Positions 1 through 9,531 are shown, counted from the first letter of the stretch. The stretch is DNA of 64,000 nucleotides from Caballeronia concitans (GCF_001544615.1 NZ_FCNV02000001.1:186001-250000), one strand, 5' to 3'. The notes: a model not told the origin generated them from the letters alone. Made by a program: numbers and translations.

Positions 1-417
1 GATGCCGTCGTACTTGCCGAGCAGTTCCATATTCCCGAACAGATAGAACAGCGACAGCCCCCACGCAATGGTGCCGAGCGGTAGAAAGTGGCCTGAAAGC
101 CGCATCGTGATAAGACCGAGCAGCAGCGCGATGAAGGCCGTTAGCACGACGCCCGCTATCAGCGCGAGCCAGGGCGAGATGCCGAAGCTCGTCGTCAGGA
201 ACGCGGTCGCATACGCGCCGACGCCGACGAACGCCGCCTGCCCGAAGCTCGTCATGCCGCCGATGCCCGTCAGCAGCACGAGGCCGATCGCGACGATCGA
301 ATAGAGGCCGATGTAGTTCAGCAGCGTGATCCAGTACTCCGGCACCGAAACCGGCCCCGGCAACACGGGCAACGCGAATACGACCAGCAAGAAGACCCAG
401 AAAAGTCGGAATTTCAT
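1..417 (-). CDS. livM: LivM-type ABC importer permease, 3' end cut by the window edge
   Basis: This is an inner-membrane permease of a branched-chain or hydrophobic amino-acid ABC importer. Only the first 139 residues are visible, from the ATG whose first base is 417. The protein is a run of hydrophobic helices carrying the block [19 protein letters not shown], which is typical of the LivM/LivH permease family. It lies 4 bp behind livH, so the two are probably translated together as the two halves of the membrane channel. The ATPase genes would be expected beyond the left edge. The family call is firm; the substrate is not shown by the sequence. Confidence 0.85.
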   Translation of the reverse strand, partial: MKFRLFWVFLLVVFALPVLPGPVSVPEYWITLLNYIGLYSIVAIGLVLLTGIGGMTSFGQAAFVGVGAYATAFLTTSFGISPWLALIAGVVLTAFIALLLGLITMRLSGHFLPLGTIAWGLSLFYLFGNMELLGKYDGI

Positions 418-421
418 CGGA

Positions 422-1477
<1,056 letters not shown>

Positions 1478-1536
1478 ACTTCCTCTTTGAGCTTCCTGAA
1501 AAACCTGGAGGGCCGCGAGAGCCCGTGGAACATGGG

Positions 1537-1566
1537 AAAAGCGGCGCACCATCGGCGCGCCGCTTC
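1537..1566 (-). terminator. Intercistronic hairpin between binding protein and permease genes
   Basis: The arms AGCGGCGC (1540-1547) and GCGCCGCT (1557-1564) form a perfect 8-bp stem. On the minus strand the second arm is followed by TTTTCCC. The hairpin sits between the binding-protein gene and livH. Such hairpins commonly attenuate read-through or protect the 3' end, so that binding protein is made in excess over permease. The short T tract suggests partial rather than complete termination. Confidence 0.5.
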
Positions 1567-1621
1567 CCTATCTTGAAAATGGGAGGCGAGGACGCTCACG
1601 CACGACCACGCCTCGCACGGC

Positions 1622-2794
1622 TTAGTCGTTCAGCAGCTTCCACTTGCCGTCGACGATCTGCACCATCACGCGTGCGCGATTGTCGAAGCCGTTGTGATCG
1701 TTCGTCGTGGTGTTCATGATGCCGTGCGCGACCGGCAGGTCCTTCAGGTTCTCGAGCGCGGCGCGCAGCGCCTCGCGGAACTCGGGCGTGCCCGGCTGCG
1801 CTTTCTTCAGCGCCTCGGGGATGGCGCGCGCGAGCATCTGACCGGCATCCCACGCGTGACCGCCGAACGTCGACAGTGATCCCGCGCCGTTGGCCTTCTC
1901 GTACGCGTCCTTGTATGCCGCCGACGACTTTTTCACCGGATTGCTGTCCGGCAGTTGCTCGGTGACAAGCACGGGACCCGCCGGCAGGATTTCGCCTTCG
2001 CAGTCCTTGCCGCAGACGCGCAGGAAGTCGTTGTTCGCGACGCCGTGCGTCTGATAGACCTTGCCCTTGTAGCCGCGCTCCTTCAGCGCCTTCGCCGGCA
2101 GCGCGGACGGCGTGCCCGCGCCCGCGATCAACACCGCGTCGGGGTTCGCGCCCATCGTCTTCAGCACCTGGCCCGTGACGGACGTGTCCGTGCGGTTATA
2201 GCGTTCGTTCGTGACGATCTTCAGCTTGTGCGCCGCGGCCGCCGTGTTGAACACGTTGTACCAGCCGTCGCCGTAGGCATCCGCGAAGCCGATGAAACCC
2301 ACCGTCTTCACGCCGTGCTTCTCCATGTAACCGGCGATGGCGTCGGCCATGAGCGCGTCGTTCTGCGGCGTCTTGAAGACCCAAGCCTTCTTCGCATCCA
2401 TCGGCGCGATGATCGCGGCGGATGCGGCCATCGAGATCATCGGCGTCTTCGCGCTCGATGCCGGATCGATCATCGCGAGCGAGTTCGGCGTGACCGTCGA
2501 GCCGATGATCGCGTCGACATGATCCTCGTCGATCAGCTTGCGCGTGTTCTGCACGGCGCGGCTCGTGTCGGAACCGTCATCGAGCACGATGTATTGCACC
2601 GACTTGCCGCCGATCTCCTTCGGCAGCAGCGCGACGGTATTTTTCTCGGGAATCCCGAGCGATGCCGCCGGTCCCGTCGCCGACAACGTCACGCCGATCT
2701 TCACCTGCGCGAATGCGGCGCCCGTGCCGAAAATCGCGCTGCCCGCGAGTGCGAGCGCGATGCTCCTGCCAACCCATGCTTTCTTCGTTTTCAT
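1622..2794 (-). CDS. Periplasmic branched-chain amino-acid-binding protein, paralogue 1
   Basis: This is the periplasmic substrate-binding protein of a Liv/HAAT importer, 390 residues. The N-terminus has a classic Sec signal: MKTKKAWVG, a hydrophobic core, then GAAFAQ, with likely cleavage after AFA. The mature start VKIGVTLSATGPAASLGIPE is the type I periplasmic-binding-protein ligand region. A CGKDCEG segment in the middle could form a disulfide in the periplasm. It is the upstream member of a leftward unit with livH and livM. The next gene upstream encodes a close paralogue but has its own terminator, so this copy should have its own promoter. The ligand cannot be named from sequence. Confidence 0.9.
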   Translation of the reverse strand: MKTKKAWVGRSIALALAGSAIFGTGAAFAQVKIGVTLSATGPAASLGIPEKNTVALLPKEIGGKSVQYIVLDDGSDTSRAVQNTRKLIDEDHVDAIIGSTVTPNSLAMIDPASSAKTPMISMAASAAIIAPMDAKKAWVFKTPQNDALMADAIAGYMEKHGVKTVGFIGFADAYGDGWYNVFNTAAAAHKLKIVTNERYNRTDTSVTGQVLKTMGANPDAVLIAGAGTPSALPAKALKERGYKGKVYQTHGVANNDFLRVCGKDCEGEILPAGPVLVTEQLPDSNPVKKSSAAYKDAYEKANGAGSLSTFGGHAWDAGQMLARAIPEALKKAQPGTPEFREALRAALENLKDLPVAHGIMNTTTNDHNGFDNRARVMVQIVDGKWKLLND

Positions 2795-3007
2795 TGCTCG
2801 TCTCCAAACGCGACTGTGCTCGTTTTGCTATCAGGCACCCCTGCGGTGCGCTGCTGCGAGTTTTTATCGATGCGCCCGACTCAAAAAAGGCGCACCCAAT
2901 CTATTTACCGCGTTACACCATGCCAAGGCTCGTTTTCCCTGACCAATACAGAGCGATGCCCAGGCCAATGCGCGGGGCTTTGCGCCCTCTTCTTTCCACT
3001 CCTGCAC

Positions 3008-3041
3008 AACAAAAAAGGCGCGTTCGTTGCAACGCGCCTTT
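3008..3041 (-). terminator. Rho-independent terminator of the second binding-protein gene
   Basis: AAAGGCGCGTT (3014-3024) and AACGCGCCTTT (3031-3041) form a perfect 11-bp stem with a 6-nt loop. On the minus strand it is followed by a run of T. It lies 30 bp beyond the stop codon of the paralogue-2 gene, so that gene is probably monocistronic. Confidence 0.85.
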
Positions 3042-3070
3042 GATGTCCGGATCGATTCACATATCGACGT

Positions 3071-4237
3071 TCAGTTAGCCGACAACTTCCACTTGCCGCC
3101 GACGATCTCCACCATCACGCGCGCTCGCTGATCGAGTCCGGAGTGATCGTTCGCGCTCATGTTGAAGATGCCGTGCGACGCGGGCAGGTTCTTCGTCTCT
3201 TCGATGGCCGCGCGCAACGCCTCGCGGAACGCCGGCGTGCCGGGCTGGCCCTTCTTCAATGCGATGGGAATCGCGCGTTGAAGAATGAGGCCCGCGTCCC
3301 ACGCGTGACCGCCGAACGTCGAGACCGATCCCGCGCCGTTCGCGCCTTCGTACGCCTTCTTGTAGGCGAGCGCGGCCGGCTTCACGGGATTGCTGTCGGG
3401 CAGCTGCTCGGCGACCAGGAGCGGTCCCGCCGGCAGGAACGTGCCTTCGCAATCCTTGCCGCACACGCGCAGGAAGTCGTTATTGGCGACGCCGTGCGTC
3501 TGATAGATCTTGCCCTTGTAGCCGCGCTCCTTGAGCGTCTTCTGCGGCAGCGCGGCCGGCGTGCCCGCGCCCGCGATCAGCACCGCGTCCGCGTTCTGCG
3601 ACACCATCTTCAGCACTTGCCCGGTGACCGACGCGTCGTTGCGCGCAAAGCGCTCGTTCGCGACGACCTTCAGCTTCGCCAGATCTGCCGCCTTCGAGAA
3701 CTCCTTGAACCAGCTCTCGCCGTACGCATCCGCGAAGCCGATGAACGCGACTGTCTTCACGCCGTGATTCGCCATATGCTGCGCGATGGCCGTCGCCATG
3801 AGGATGTCGTTCTGCGGCGTCTTGAAGACCCACGCGCGCTTGCTGTCCATCGGTTCGACGATGCTGGCGGCCGCGGCCATCGAGATCATCGGCGTGGTGG
3901 TTTCGGCGGCGATATCGATCATCGCGAGGGAATTCGGAACAACGGTCGAACCGATGAGCGCATCGACGTGATCTTCGCTCGTGAGCTTGCGCGCATTCTT
4001 GACGGCTTGCGTGGAATCGGTGGCGTCGTCGAGCACGATGTATTGCACCTTCTGCCCCGCCACTTCCTTCGGCAATAACGCGATGGTGTTCTTCTCCGGA
4101 ATACCGAGCGATGCGGCCGGCCCTGTCGCCGAAACCGTCACGCCTATTTTCACGTCCGCCCGAACCTGCGTGCTCATAACCGCCGTTAATCCCGCAACGG
4201 CCATCGCGACCGCCTTACCGCGTAACGCCCACTTCAT
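3071..4237 (-). CDS. Periplasmic branched-chain amino-acid-binding protein, paralogue 2
   Basis: This is a second periplasmic binding protein, 388 residues, with a signal peptide ending near VRAD and the mature start VKIGVTVSATGPAASLGIPE. It is collinear with paralogue 1 along its whole length. Shared blocks include GHAWDAG, CGKDCEG, GYKGKIYQTHGVANNDFLR and the C-terminal GGKWKL. The two genes therefore look like a tandem duplication that has since diverged. Its own downstream terminator separates it from the permease genes. It may deliver a different ligand to the same permease, as LivJ and LivK do in E. coli; that is inference. Confidence 0.9.
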   Translation of the reverse strand: MKWALRGKAVAMAVAGLTAVMSTQVRADVKIGVTVSATGPAASLGIPEKNTIALLPKEVAGQKVQYIVLDDATDSTQAVKNARKLTSEDHVDALIGSTVVPNSLAMIDIAAETTTPMISMAAAASIVEPMDSKRAWVFKTPQNDILMATAIAQHMANHGVKTVAFIGFADAYGESWFKEFSKAADLAKLKVVANERFARNDASVTGQVLKMVSQNADAVLIAGAGTPAALPQKTLKERGYKGKIYQTHGVANNDFLRVCGKDCEGTFLPAGPLLVAEQLPDSNPVKPAALAYKKAYEGANGAGSVSTFGGHAWDAGLILQRAIPIALKKGQPGTPAFREALRAAIEETKNLPASHGIFNMSANDHSGLDQRARVMVEIVGGKWKLSAN

Positions 4238-4492
4238 TGATTTGCACCCCGTAAATCGTCAGTTCGAATTGAAGTAATGCCAGGAAGAAGTCATGCTTGA
4301 ACGCCCGCGGATTTTATGTCGCGAATCGCCGACCAGCGGGTCGGGAAATGCAGTTTAGCGGACGCAAGCGCCGCGCAGCAAGCGTTTTGAAGGGCTTGCG
4401 CCCCGCCGCGTGAGGCTTGGCGCACGTGACGCGATGGCTTGAAAAGCTCGCCCGCATTATCTGTCTGTTAAATCGCTTGAGCGGCGACCGTA

Positions 4493-4610
4493 TTATCGGC
4501 GGGCAAATAAAAAAGCGCTGTTGGAGTCATCCAACAGCGCTTTCGATTTGGGCACTTTGTGCCTCATGTCTCCTCGTTCTCCACCTCAAAATTCGGGTGC
4601 AACAGAACTA
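4493..4610 (-). ncRNA. Candidate ~100-nt stand-alone transcript with a possible 24-codon micro-ORF
   Basis: Reading leftward, a promoter at 4617-4645 is followed by about 100 nt that end in a strong hairpin terminator. The would-be RNA is rich in GGAG and GAGGAG near its 5' side. It contains an ATG at 4567 that opens a 24-codon frame (MRHKVPKSKALLDDSNSAFL, then FARR) whose stop codon at 4493-4495 lies beyond the terminator. AGGAG lies only 2 nt before the ATG, but a GGAG lies about 10 nt before it. The unit could be a small RNA or a short leader-type gene. Nothing else in this 520-bp gap looks coding. Confidence 0.4.
4505..4543 (-). terminator. Strong hairpin terminator in the gap between Liv loci
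   Basis: AAAGCGCTGTTGGA (4512-4525) pairs perfectly with TCCAACAGCGCTTT (4530-4543) around the loop GTCA. On the minus strand the stem is followed by TTTTTTATTT. It sits about 215 bp after the end of the downstream liv operon and about 100 nt after a separate promoter, so it more likely ends the small unit described here. Confidence 0.8.
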
Positions 4611-4616
4611 GGAAGG

Positions 4617-4679
4617 ATATTAATGTCGTGACCATTACACGACAACCTAGCATTTACCCTAGTGGTGCATGCAAGCACC
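4617..4679 (-). promoter_or_regulatory. Sigma-70-like promoter with overlapping repeats
   Basis: On the minus strand TTGTCG (4640-4645) and TAATAT (4617-4622) are exactly 17 bp apart. The spacer holds an inverted repeat, GTCGTG (4625-4630) with CACGAC (4638-4643), that overlaps the -35 box. Just upstream are two direct copies of CTAGG 12 bp apart (complements at 4646-4650 and 4658-4662). Further up is GGTGC-N6-GCACC (4664-4679). The arrangement looks like a promoter with an operator and an activator site. No regulator can be named. Confidence 0.5.
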
Positions 4680-4757
4680 TTAAATGGGCGCATTTTGTGC
4701 CGTCAACCACGGGTTTTGCACTGCACGCGATTCGTTCGGAATTCAAACTAAATCGCG

Positions 4758-5732
4758 CTATCCCTGCAACGGCCTCACGCGCGCCACGATTTCCCCGACG
4801 ATCCCGCGCCGGAAAGCCAGCACGCACGCGATGAAAATCACGCCGGTCACAATCGTCACCGATTCGCCGAGCGACTGGAACCACTCGACGCCCGTGAGAT
4901 TCGCGATGCCCGTGCCGATATCGCCGAGCCGGTCTTCGAGCGCGACGATGATCGCCGCGCCGAGCAGCGGCCCGAACATCGTGCTCATGCCGCCGACGAG
5001 CGTCATGAGCACGACGAGGCCGGACATTGTCCAGTAGGCATCGCCGAGCGTTTCGAAGCCGAGCACGAGCGTCTTCGTCGCGCCCGCCAGACCCGCGAGC
5101 CCCGCCGACAGCACGAACGCGAGCAGCTTGTAGCGCGCGGTGTCATAGCCGAGCGATACCGCGCGCGGCTCGTTCTCCTTGATCGCGATCAGCACCTGTC
5201 CGAACGGCGAATGCACGATGCGCACGATCAGCGCGAACGCGAGCAGCATCACCACGAGCACGATGTAGTACAGCGTGATGTCGTTGCCGAGGTTCACGAT
5301 GCCGAACAGCTTGCCGCGCGGCACGCCCTGCAGGCCGTCTTCGCCGTGCGTGAACGGCGCCTGCAGGAACACGAAGTAGACCATCTGCGCGAGCGCGAGC
5401 GTGACCATCGCGAAGTAGATGCCTTGTCGGCGGATCGCGAGCAGCCCGACGACCACGCCGAGCAGCGTCGCTACCGCCGTGCCGGCGATCACGCCGAGTT
5501 CGGGCGTGAAGCCGAGCGTCTGGATCGCATGGCCGGTGGTGTAGCCGGCGCTCGCAAGGAACATCGCGTGCCCGAAGGACAGCAGCCCCGTATAGCCGAT
5601 CAGCAGGTTGAACGCCGCCGCGAACAACGCGAAGCACAGCACCTTCATCATGAAGACCGGGTACACGCCCGCGAACGGCGCGATCAGGAGACCGATCAGC
5701 AACAGGCCGTAAAGCGCTTTTCTCTGCATCAT
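4758..5732 (-). CDS. livM: LivM-type ABC importer permease of the complete HAAT operon
   Basis: This is an inner-membrane permease of 324 residues. Translation starts at the ATG at 5732, inside an ATGA overlap with the livH stop codon, which implies coupling. The segment FNLLIGYTGLLSFGHAMFLA and the following EAA-type loop IKENEPRAVSLGYDT are standard LivM features. The C-terminus, RGIVGEIVARVRP, is the usual cytoplasmic tail. It is the last gene of a five-gene operon encoding both ATPases, the binding protein and both permeases. It probably imports a branched-chain amino acid or a related small acid or amide. Confidence 0.92.
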   Translation of the reverse strand: MMQRKALYGLLLIGLLIAPFAGVYPVFMMKVLCFALFAAAFNLLIGYTGLLSFGHAMFLASAGYTTGHAIQTLGFTPELGVIAGTAVATLLGVVVGLLAIRRQGIYFAMVTLALAQMVYFVFLQAPFTHGEDGLQGVPRGKLFGIVNLGNDITLYYIVLVVMLLAFALIVRIVHSPFGQVLIAIKENEPRAVSLGYDTARYKLLAFVLSAGLAGLAGATKTLVLGFETLGDAYWTMSGLVVLMTLVGGMSTMFGPLLGAAIIVALEDRLGDIGTGIANLTGVEWFQSLGESVTIVTGVIFIACVLAFRRGIVGEIVARVRPLQG

Positions 5733-6613
5733 TTTTCCTTGCCGAAGAGCCCTGCCGGACGCACGAGCAGCACGAGCGCCATGATGACGAAGACGACCGT
5801 CGCGGACGCTTCCGGATAGAACACGCGCGTGAAGCCTTCGATCACGCCGAGCAGCAGGCCCGTGAGGATCGAGCCCATGATCGATCCCATCCCGCCGATC
5901 ACCACGACGGCGAACACGGTGATGATCATCGACTGCCCCATCAGCGGCGACACCTGGATGACCGGCGCGGCCAGCACGCCCGCGAACGCCGCGAGCGCCA
6001 CGCCGAAGCCGTAGGTCAGCGTGATCATCAGCGGCACGTTGACGCCGAATGCCTCGACGAGCTTCGGGTTCTCCGTGCCCGCGCGCAGATAGGCGCCGAT
6101 GCGCGTCTTTTCGATGACGAACCACGTCGCGAAGCAGACGATGAGCGACGCCACGACCACCCACGCGCGATAGTTCGGCAGGAACATGAAGCCGAGATTC
6201 GTCGCGCCGGACAAAAGCGACGGCACGTCGTACGGTTGCCCCGACGAGCCGTAGATGGAACGGAACACGCCTTCGATCACGAGCGTGAGGCCGAACGTGA
6301 GCAGCAAGCCGTAGAGATGGTCGAGCTTGTAGAGCCAGCGCAGCATCGACCGTTCGATGACCACGCCCAGCAAGCCCACGATGACGGGCGCGAGCAGCAG
6401 CATCGCCCAGTACGGGACGTTGAAGTACGAATAGCCCATCCACGCGAGCATCGCGCCCAGCATGAAGAGCGCGCCGTGCGCGAAGTTGATGACGTTGAGC
6501 AAGCCGAAGATCACCGCGAGCCCGAGACTCAGGATCGCGTAGAACGAACCGTTCACCAGTCCGAGCAGCAACTGGCTCATCATCGCGGCGAGCGGGATGC
6601 CGAATATTTCCAT
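5729..6613 (-). CDS. livH: LivH-type ABC importer permease
   Basis: This is an inner-membrane permease of 294 residues. I chose the ATG at 6613 (MEIFGIPLAAMMSQLLLGLV) because homologues begin with this amphipathic start; a longer frame from 6667 would add an unrelated charged stretch. NGSFYAILSLGLAVIFGLLN and NFAHGALFMLGAM are diagnostic LivH blocks, as is the late GGMGSIMGSILTGLLLGVIE. It lies 71 bp after the binding-protein gene and overlaps livM by 4 bp. Confidence 0.93.
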   Translation of the reverse strand: MEIFGIPLAAMMSQLLLGLVNGSFYAILSLGLAVIFGLLNVINFAHGALFMLGAMLAWMGYSYFNVPYWAMLLLAPVIVGLLGVVIERSMLRWLYKLDHLYGLLLTFGLTLVIEGVFRSIYGSSGQPYDVPSLLSGATNLGFMFLPNYRAWVVVASLIVCFATWFVIEKTRIGAYLRAGTENPKLVEAFGVNVPLMITLTYGFGVALAAFAGVLAAPVIQVSPLMGQSMIITVFAVVVIGGMGSIMGSILTGLLLGVIEGFTRVFYPEASATVVFVIMALVLLVRPAGLFGKEK

Positions 6614-6684
6614 TGAACCGCCGTCAGAAACGTTGTGGCGACGGGCGGCCCGCGAGCCGCCCGCCACGTCTGCTCACCGAAAAC

Positions 6685-7905
6685 TTACTTCCAGGCCGCG
6701 CAGCGCGATTCCGCCTTCGTGCCGAACGCCTGATCGCCCGGAATCGTCGCCGTGATCTTGTAGTAGTCCCACGGTTCTTTGGATTCCGAAGGTTTCTTCA
6801 CTTCCATCAGGTACATGTCGTGGATCATCGCGCCGTCCTGGCGGATGTAGCCCTTCGCGTAGAAGTCGTCGATCTTCGTCTTCTTCATCTCGGCCATGAC
6901 CTTGTCGTTGTCCGTGCTGCCCACCGCTTTCACGGCCTTCAGATACGTCGTGACGGCGGAGTAGTCGGCGGCCTGAAGACTCGTCGGCATCTTCTTCATC
7001 TTCGCGAAGTAGCGCTTCGCCCATTCGCGCGTCTTGTCGTCCTTGTTCCAGTACCAGCTATCCGTCGCGACGAGACCTTGCGTCGTTTCGAGGCCCAGGC
7101 TGTGGATGTCCGACAGGAAGATGAGCAGCGCAGCGATCTTCATCGACTTGTTGATGCCGAATTCCTTCGCGGCCTTGATCGAGTTGATCGTGTCGCCGCC
7201 CGCGTTCGCCAAGCCGAGCACTTGCGCCTTCGATCCTTGCGCCTGCAACAGGAACGACGAGAAGTCCGACGCCGACAGCGGATGACGCACCGCGCCCAGC
7301 ACCTGGCCGCCGTTGGCCTTCACGACATCCGACGTGTTCTTTTCCAGCGCCTTGCCGAACGCGTAGTCGGCGGTGAGGAAGTACCACGTCTTGCCGCCCT
7401 GCTTCGTCACCGCAGAACCGGTGCCCTTGGCGAGCGCCATCGTGTCGTAGGCGTAGTGGACGGTGTACGGCGAGCACTGCTCGTTCGTGAGGTTGTCCGC
7501 GCCCGCGCCGATGTTGATGTACGGCACCTTCTTTTCCGCCGACACTTGCGCGGTGGAGAGCGCGGTGGCCGAGTTGGTGCCGCCGATGATCACGTTCACG
7601 CCGTCACGGTCGATCCACTCGCGCGCGCGCGATGCCGCGATGTCCGCCTTGTTCTGGTGATCCGCGTACACGAGTTCGATCGGCTTGCCGTTCACCTTGC
7701 CGCCGAAATCGGCGATCGCCATGCGGATGGCTTCGAGGCCGCCTTGTCCGTCGATGTCGGCGTAGAGGCCCGACAAGTCGGTGACGAAGCCGATCTTGAC
7801 GCTGTTGGCATCGGCCGCCTGCGCGCCGCTGCTCATCAGCGTCACACTCGCCGCCGCAGCCGCAAAACAAAGAGTAGAGAGGCGCGCGAGGGTCTTCTTT
7901 TTCAT
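6685..7905 (-). CDS. Periplasmic ABC importer substrate-binding protein (type I fold)
   Basis: This is a secreted solute-binding protein of 406 residues. The ATG at 7905 gives a signal peptide, MKKKTLARLSTLCFAAAAAS with cleavage near AQAAD; the frame open to 8049 adds 48 residues without signal character. The mature protein starts SVKIGFVTDLSGLYADIDGQ and contains GGTNSATALS and YADHQNKADIAA, as in the family Peripla_BP_6. It differs clearly from the two paralogues at 1.6-4.2 kb, so it probably binds another ligand. It lies between livF and livH of the same operon. Confidence 0.92.
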   Translation of the reverse strand: MKKKTLARLSTLCFAAAAASVTLMSSGAQAADANSVKIGFVTDLSGLYADIDGQGGLEAIRMAIADFGGKVNGKPIELVYADHQNKADIAASRAREWIDRDGVNVIIGGTNSATALSTAQVSAEKKVPYINIGAGADNLTNEQCSPYTVHYAYDTMALAKGTGSAVTKQGGKTWYFLTADYAFGKALEKNTSDVVKANGGQVLGAVRHPLSASDFSSFLLQAQGSKAQVLGLANAGGDTINSIKAAKEFGINKSMKIAALLIFLSDIHSLGLETTQGLVATDSWYWNKDDKTREWAKRYFAKMKKMPTSLQAADYSAVTTYLKAVKAVGSTDNDKVMAEMKKTKIDDFYAKGYIRQDGAMIHDMYLMEVKKPSESKEPWDYYKITATIPGDQAFGTKAESRCAAWK

Positions 7906-7993
7906 TCCAGTCTCCGTGAGTTTTGGTTCTTGCCGTGTTACTGGTCGTGCCTGTTGCCCTACTGCGATGCAGTCTTTGCCGCGTTGCCGGCGA

Positions 7994-8755
7994 TCACACG
8001 CCGAGCAGTTCGTGCAGCACCGGCATCTTCGCTTCGAGTTCCCCCGCACCGAAATGCTCGACGATGTTCCCGTGCTCCATCACATAGAAGCGGTCCGCGA
8101 GCGGCGCCGCGAAACGAAAATTCTGTTCGACCATCACGATGGTGTAGCCGCGCGCCTTGAGCATGAGGATCATCCGCGCGAGTGTCTGCACGATGACGGG
8201 CGCGAGGCCCTCCGAGATTTCATCGAGCAGGAGAAGATTGGCGCCCGTTCGCAGAATGCGCGCGACGGCGAGCATTTGCTGTTCGCCGCCTGACAGACGC
8301 GTGCCCTGGCTCGCGCGCCGTTCCTGCAGGTTCGGAAACATGGCATAGAGCTCGTCGAGCGGCATCGCTTCCTTCGGATTGCCGACGAGCGGCGGCAGCA
8401 GCAGATTCTCTTCGCACGACAGGCTCGAAAAGATGCCGCGCTCTTCCGGGCAATAGCCGACGCCGAAGTGCGCGATCTTGTGCGTCGGCAGCCCGATGGT
8501 CTCGCGTCCGCCGACGCGAATGGAGCCCGTGCGCCGGCCGGTGAGGCCCATGATGGCGCGCAGCGTGGTCGTGCGTCCGGCGCCGTTGCGGCCGAGCAGC
8601 GTGACCACTTCGCCGCGATTCACCTTCAGATCGACGCCATGCAGGATGTGCGATTCCCCGTACCACGCCTGCAATCCCGCGATTTCCAGCGCAGGCGCAT
8701 TGCCCGCCGCGCCGTTCGCCTCGCGCGAGCGGCGCTCTTCCACGATCGTACTCAT
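7994..8755 (-). CDS. livF: LivF-type ABC ATPase with arginine in Walker A
   Basis: This is a cytoplasmic ATPase subunit of 253 residues that would energise the importer together with LivG. The ATG at 8755 overlaps the livG stop codon by 4 bp. Family elements are Walker A GRNGAGRTTT (residues 55-64), the signature LSGGEQQ (about 154-160), Walker B LLLLDEIS, and a C-terminal VMVEQNFRFA switch region. The Walker A lysine is replaced by arginine (R61, codon CGC). The DNA reads clearly and the change from a lysine codon needs at least two substitutions, so a simple read error is unlikely. I have a faint memory of this substitution in other betaproteobacterial LivF proteins. Confidence 0.9.
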   Translation of the reverse strand: MSTIVEERRSREANGAAGNAPALEIAGLQAWYGESHILHGVDLKVNRGEVVTLLGRNGAGRTTTLRAIMGLTGRRTGSIRVGGRETIGLPTHKIAHFGVGYCPEERGIFSSLSCEENLLLPPLVGNPKEAMPLDELYAMFPNLQERRASQGTRLSGGEQQMLAVARILRTGANLLLLDEISEGLAPVIVQTLARMILMLKARGYTIVMVEQNFRFAAPLADRFYVMEHGNIVEHFGAGELEAKMPVLHELLGV

Positions 8756-9531
8756 GCGTGCGCTCCGGTGAGCGCCGCATCGGCGCTGCCCATGTAGGCT
8801 TCCATCACCAGCGGATTCTTCGACACTTCCGCGTAGTTGCCTTCCGCGAGCACTTCGCCGCGCTGAAGCACGGTGATGGTGTCGGAGATGCCGGCGATCA
8901 CGTTCATGTTGTGTTCGACCATCAGGATCGTGCGCCCCGCCGATACTTTCTTGATGAGCGCCGTCACGCGATCGACATCTTCGTGGCCCATGCCTTGCGT
9001 CGGTTCGTCGAGCAGCATGAGTTCGGGCTCCATCGAAAGCGTCGTCGCGATTTCGAGCGCGCGCTTGCGTCCGTACGAAAGCTCGACGGTTTTCGTATCG
9101 GCGAAATCGGTGAGGCCGACTTGTGTGAGCAGGTCCATCGCGCGATCGTTCAGGGCATCGAGCGAACGTTCGCTGCGCCAGAACTGAAACGACGTGCCGA
9201 GCTGACGCTGCAAGCCGATACGCACGTTCTGCAGCACGCTCAAATGCGGGAACACGGCGGAAATCTGGAACGAACGGATGATGCCGCGTCGCGCGATATG
9301 GGCGGGACGTTCGCGCGTGATATCGGTACCGTTGAAGACGATCTGCCCCGCCGAGGGTTCGAGAAACTTGGTGAGCAGATTGAAGCAAGTGGTCTTGCCC
9401 GCGCCGTTCGGGCCGATCAGCGCATGGATCGAGCCACGGCGCACGCGCAGGTTCACGCCATTCACGGCCGTGAAGCCTTTGAATTCTTTCGTGAGCCCTC
9501 GCGTTTCCAGAATGGTATCGCCGAGAATCAT
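8752..9531 (-). CDS. livG: LivG-type ABC ATPase
   Basis: This is the second cytoplasmic ATPase of the importer, 259 residues. The start is ATG 9531 (MILGDTILETRGLTKEFKGF), preceded by GGAAGGGGAC. An ATG at 9543 and a much longer upstream frame are less likely. Walker A GPNGAGKTT is intact, followed by the LivG-specific ARRGIIRSFQ. The signature region is SYGRKRALEIA and Walker B is MLLDEPTQGM. LivG is the first gene of the operon, so its upstream region should carry the control sites. Confidence 0.93.
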   Translation of the reverse strand: MILGDTILETRGLTKEFKGFTAVNGVNLRVRRGSIHALIGPNGAGKTTCFNLLTKFLEPSAGQIVFNGTDITRERPAHIARRGIIRSFQISAVFPHLSVLQNVRIGLQRQLGTSFQFWRSERSLDALNDRAMDLLTQVGLTDFADTKTVELSYGRKRALEIATTLSMEPELMLLDEPTQGMGHEDVDRVTALIKKVSAGRTILMVEHNMNVIAGISDTITVLQRGEVLAEGNYAEVSKNPLVMEAYMGSADAALTGAHA

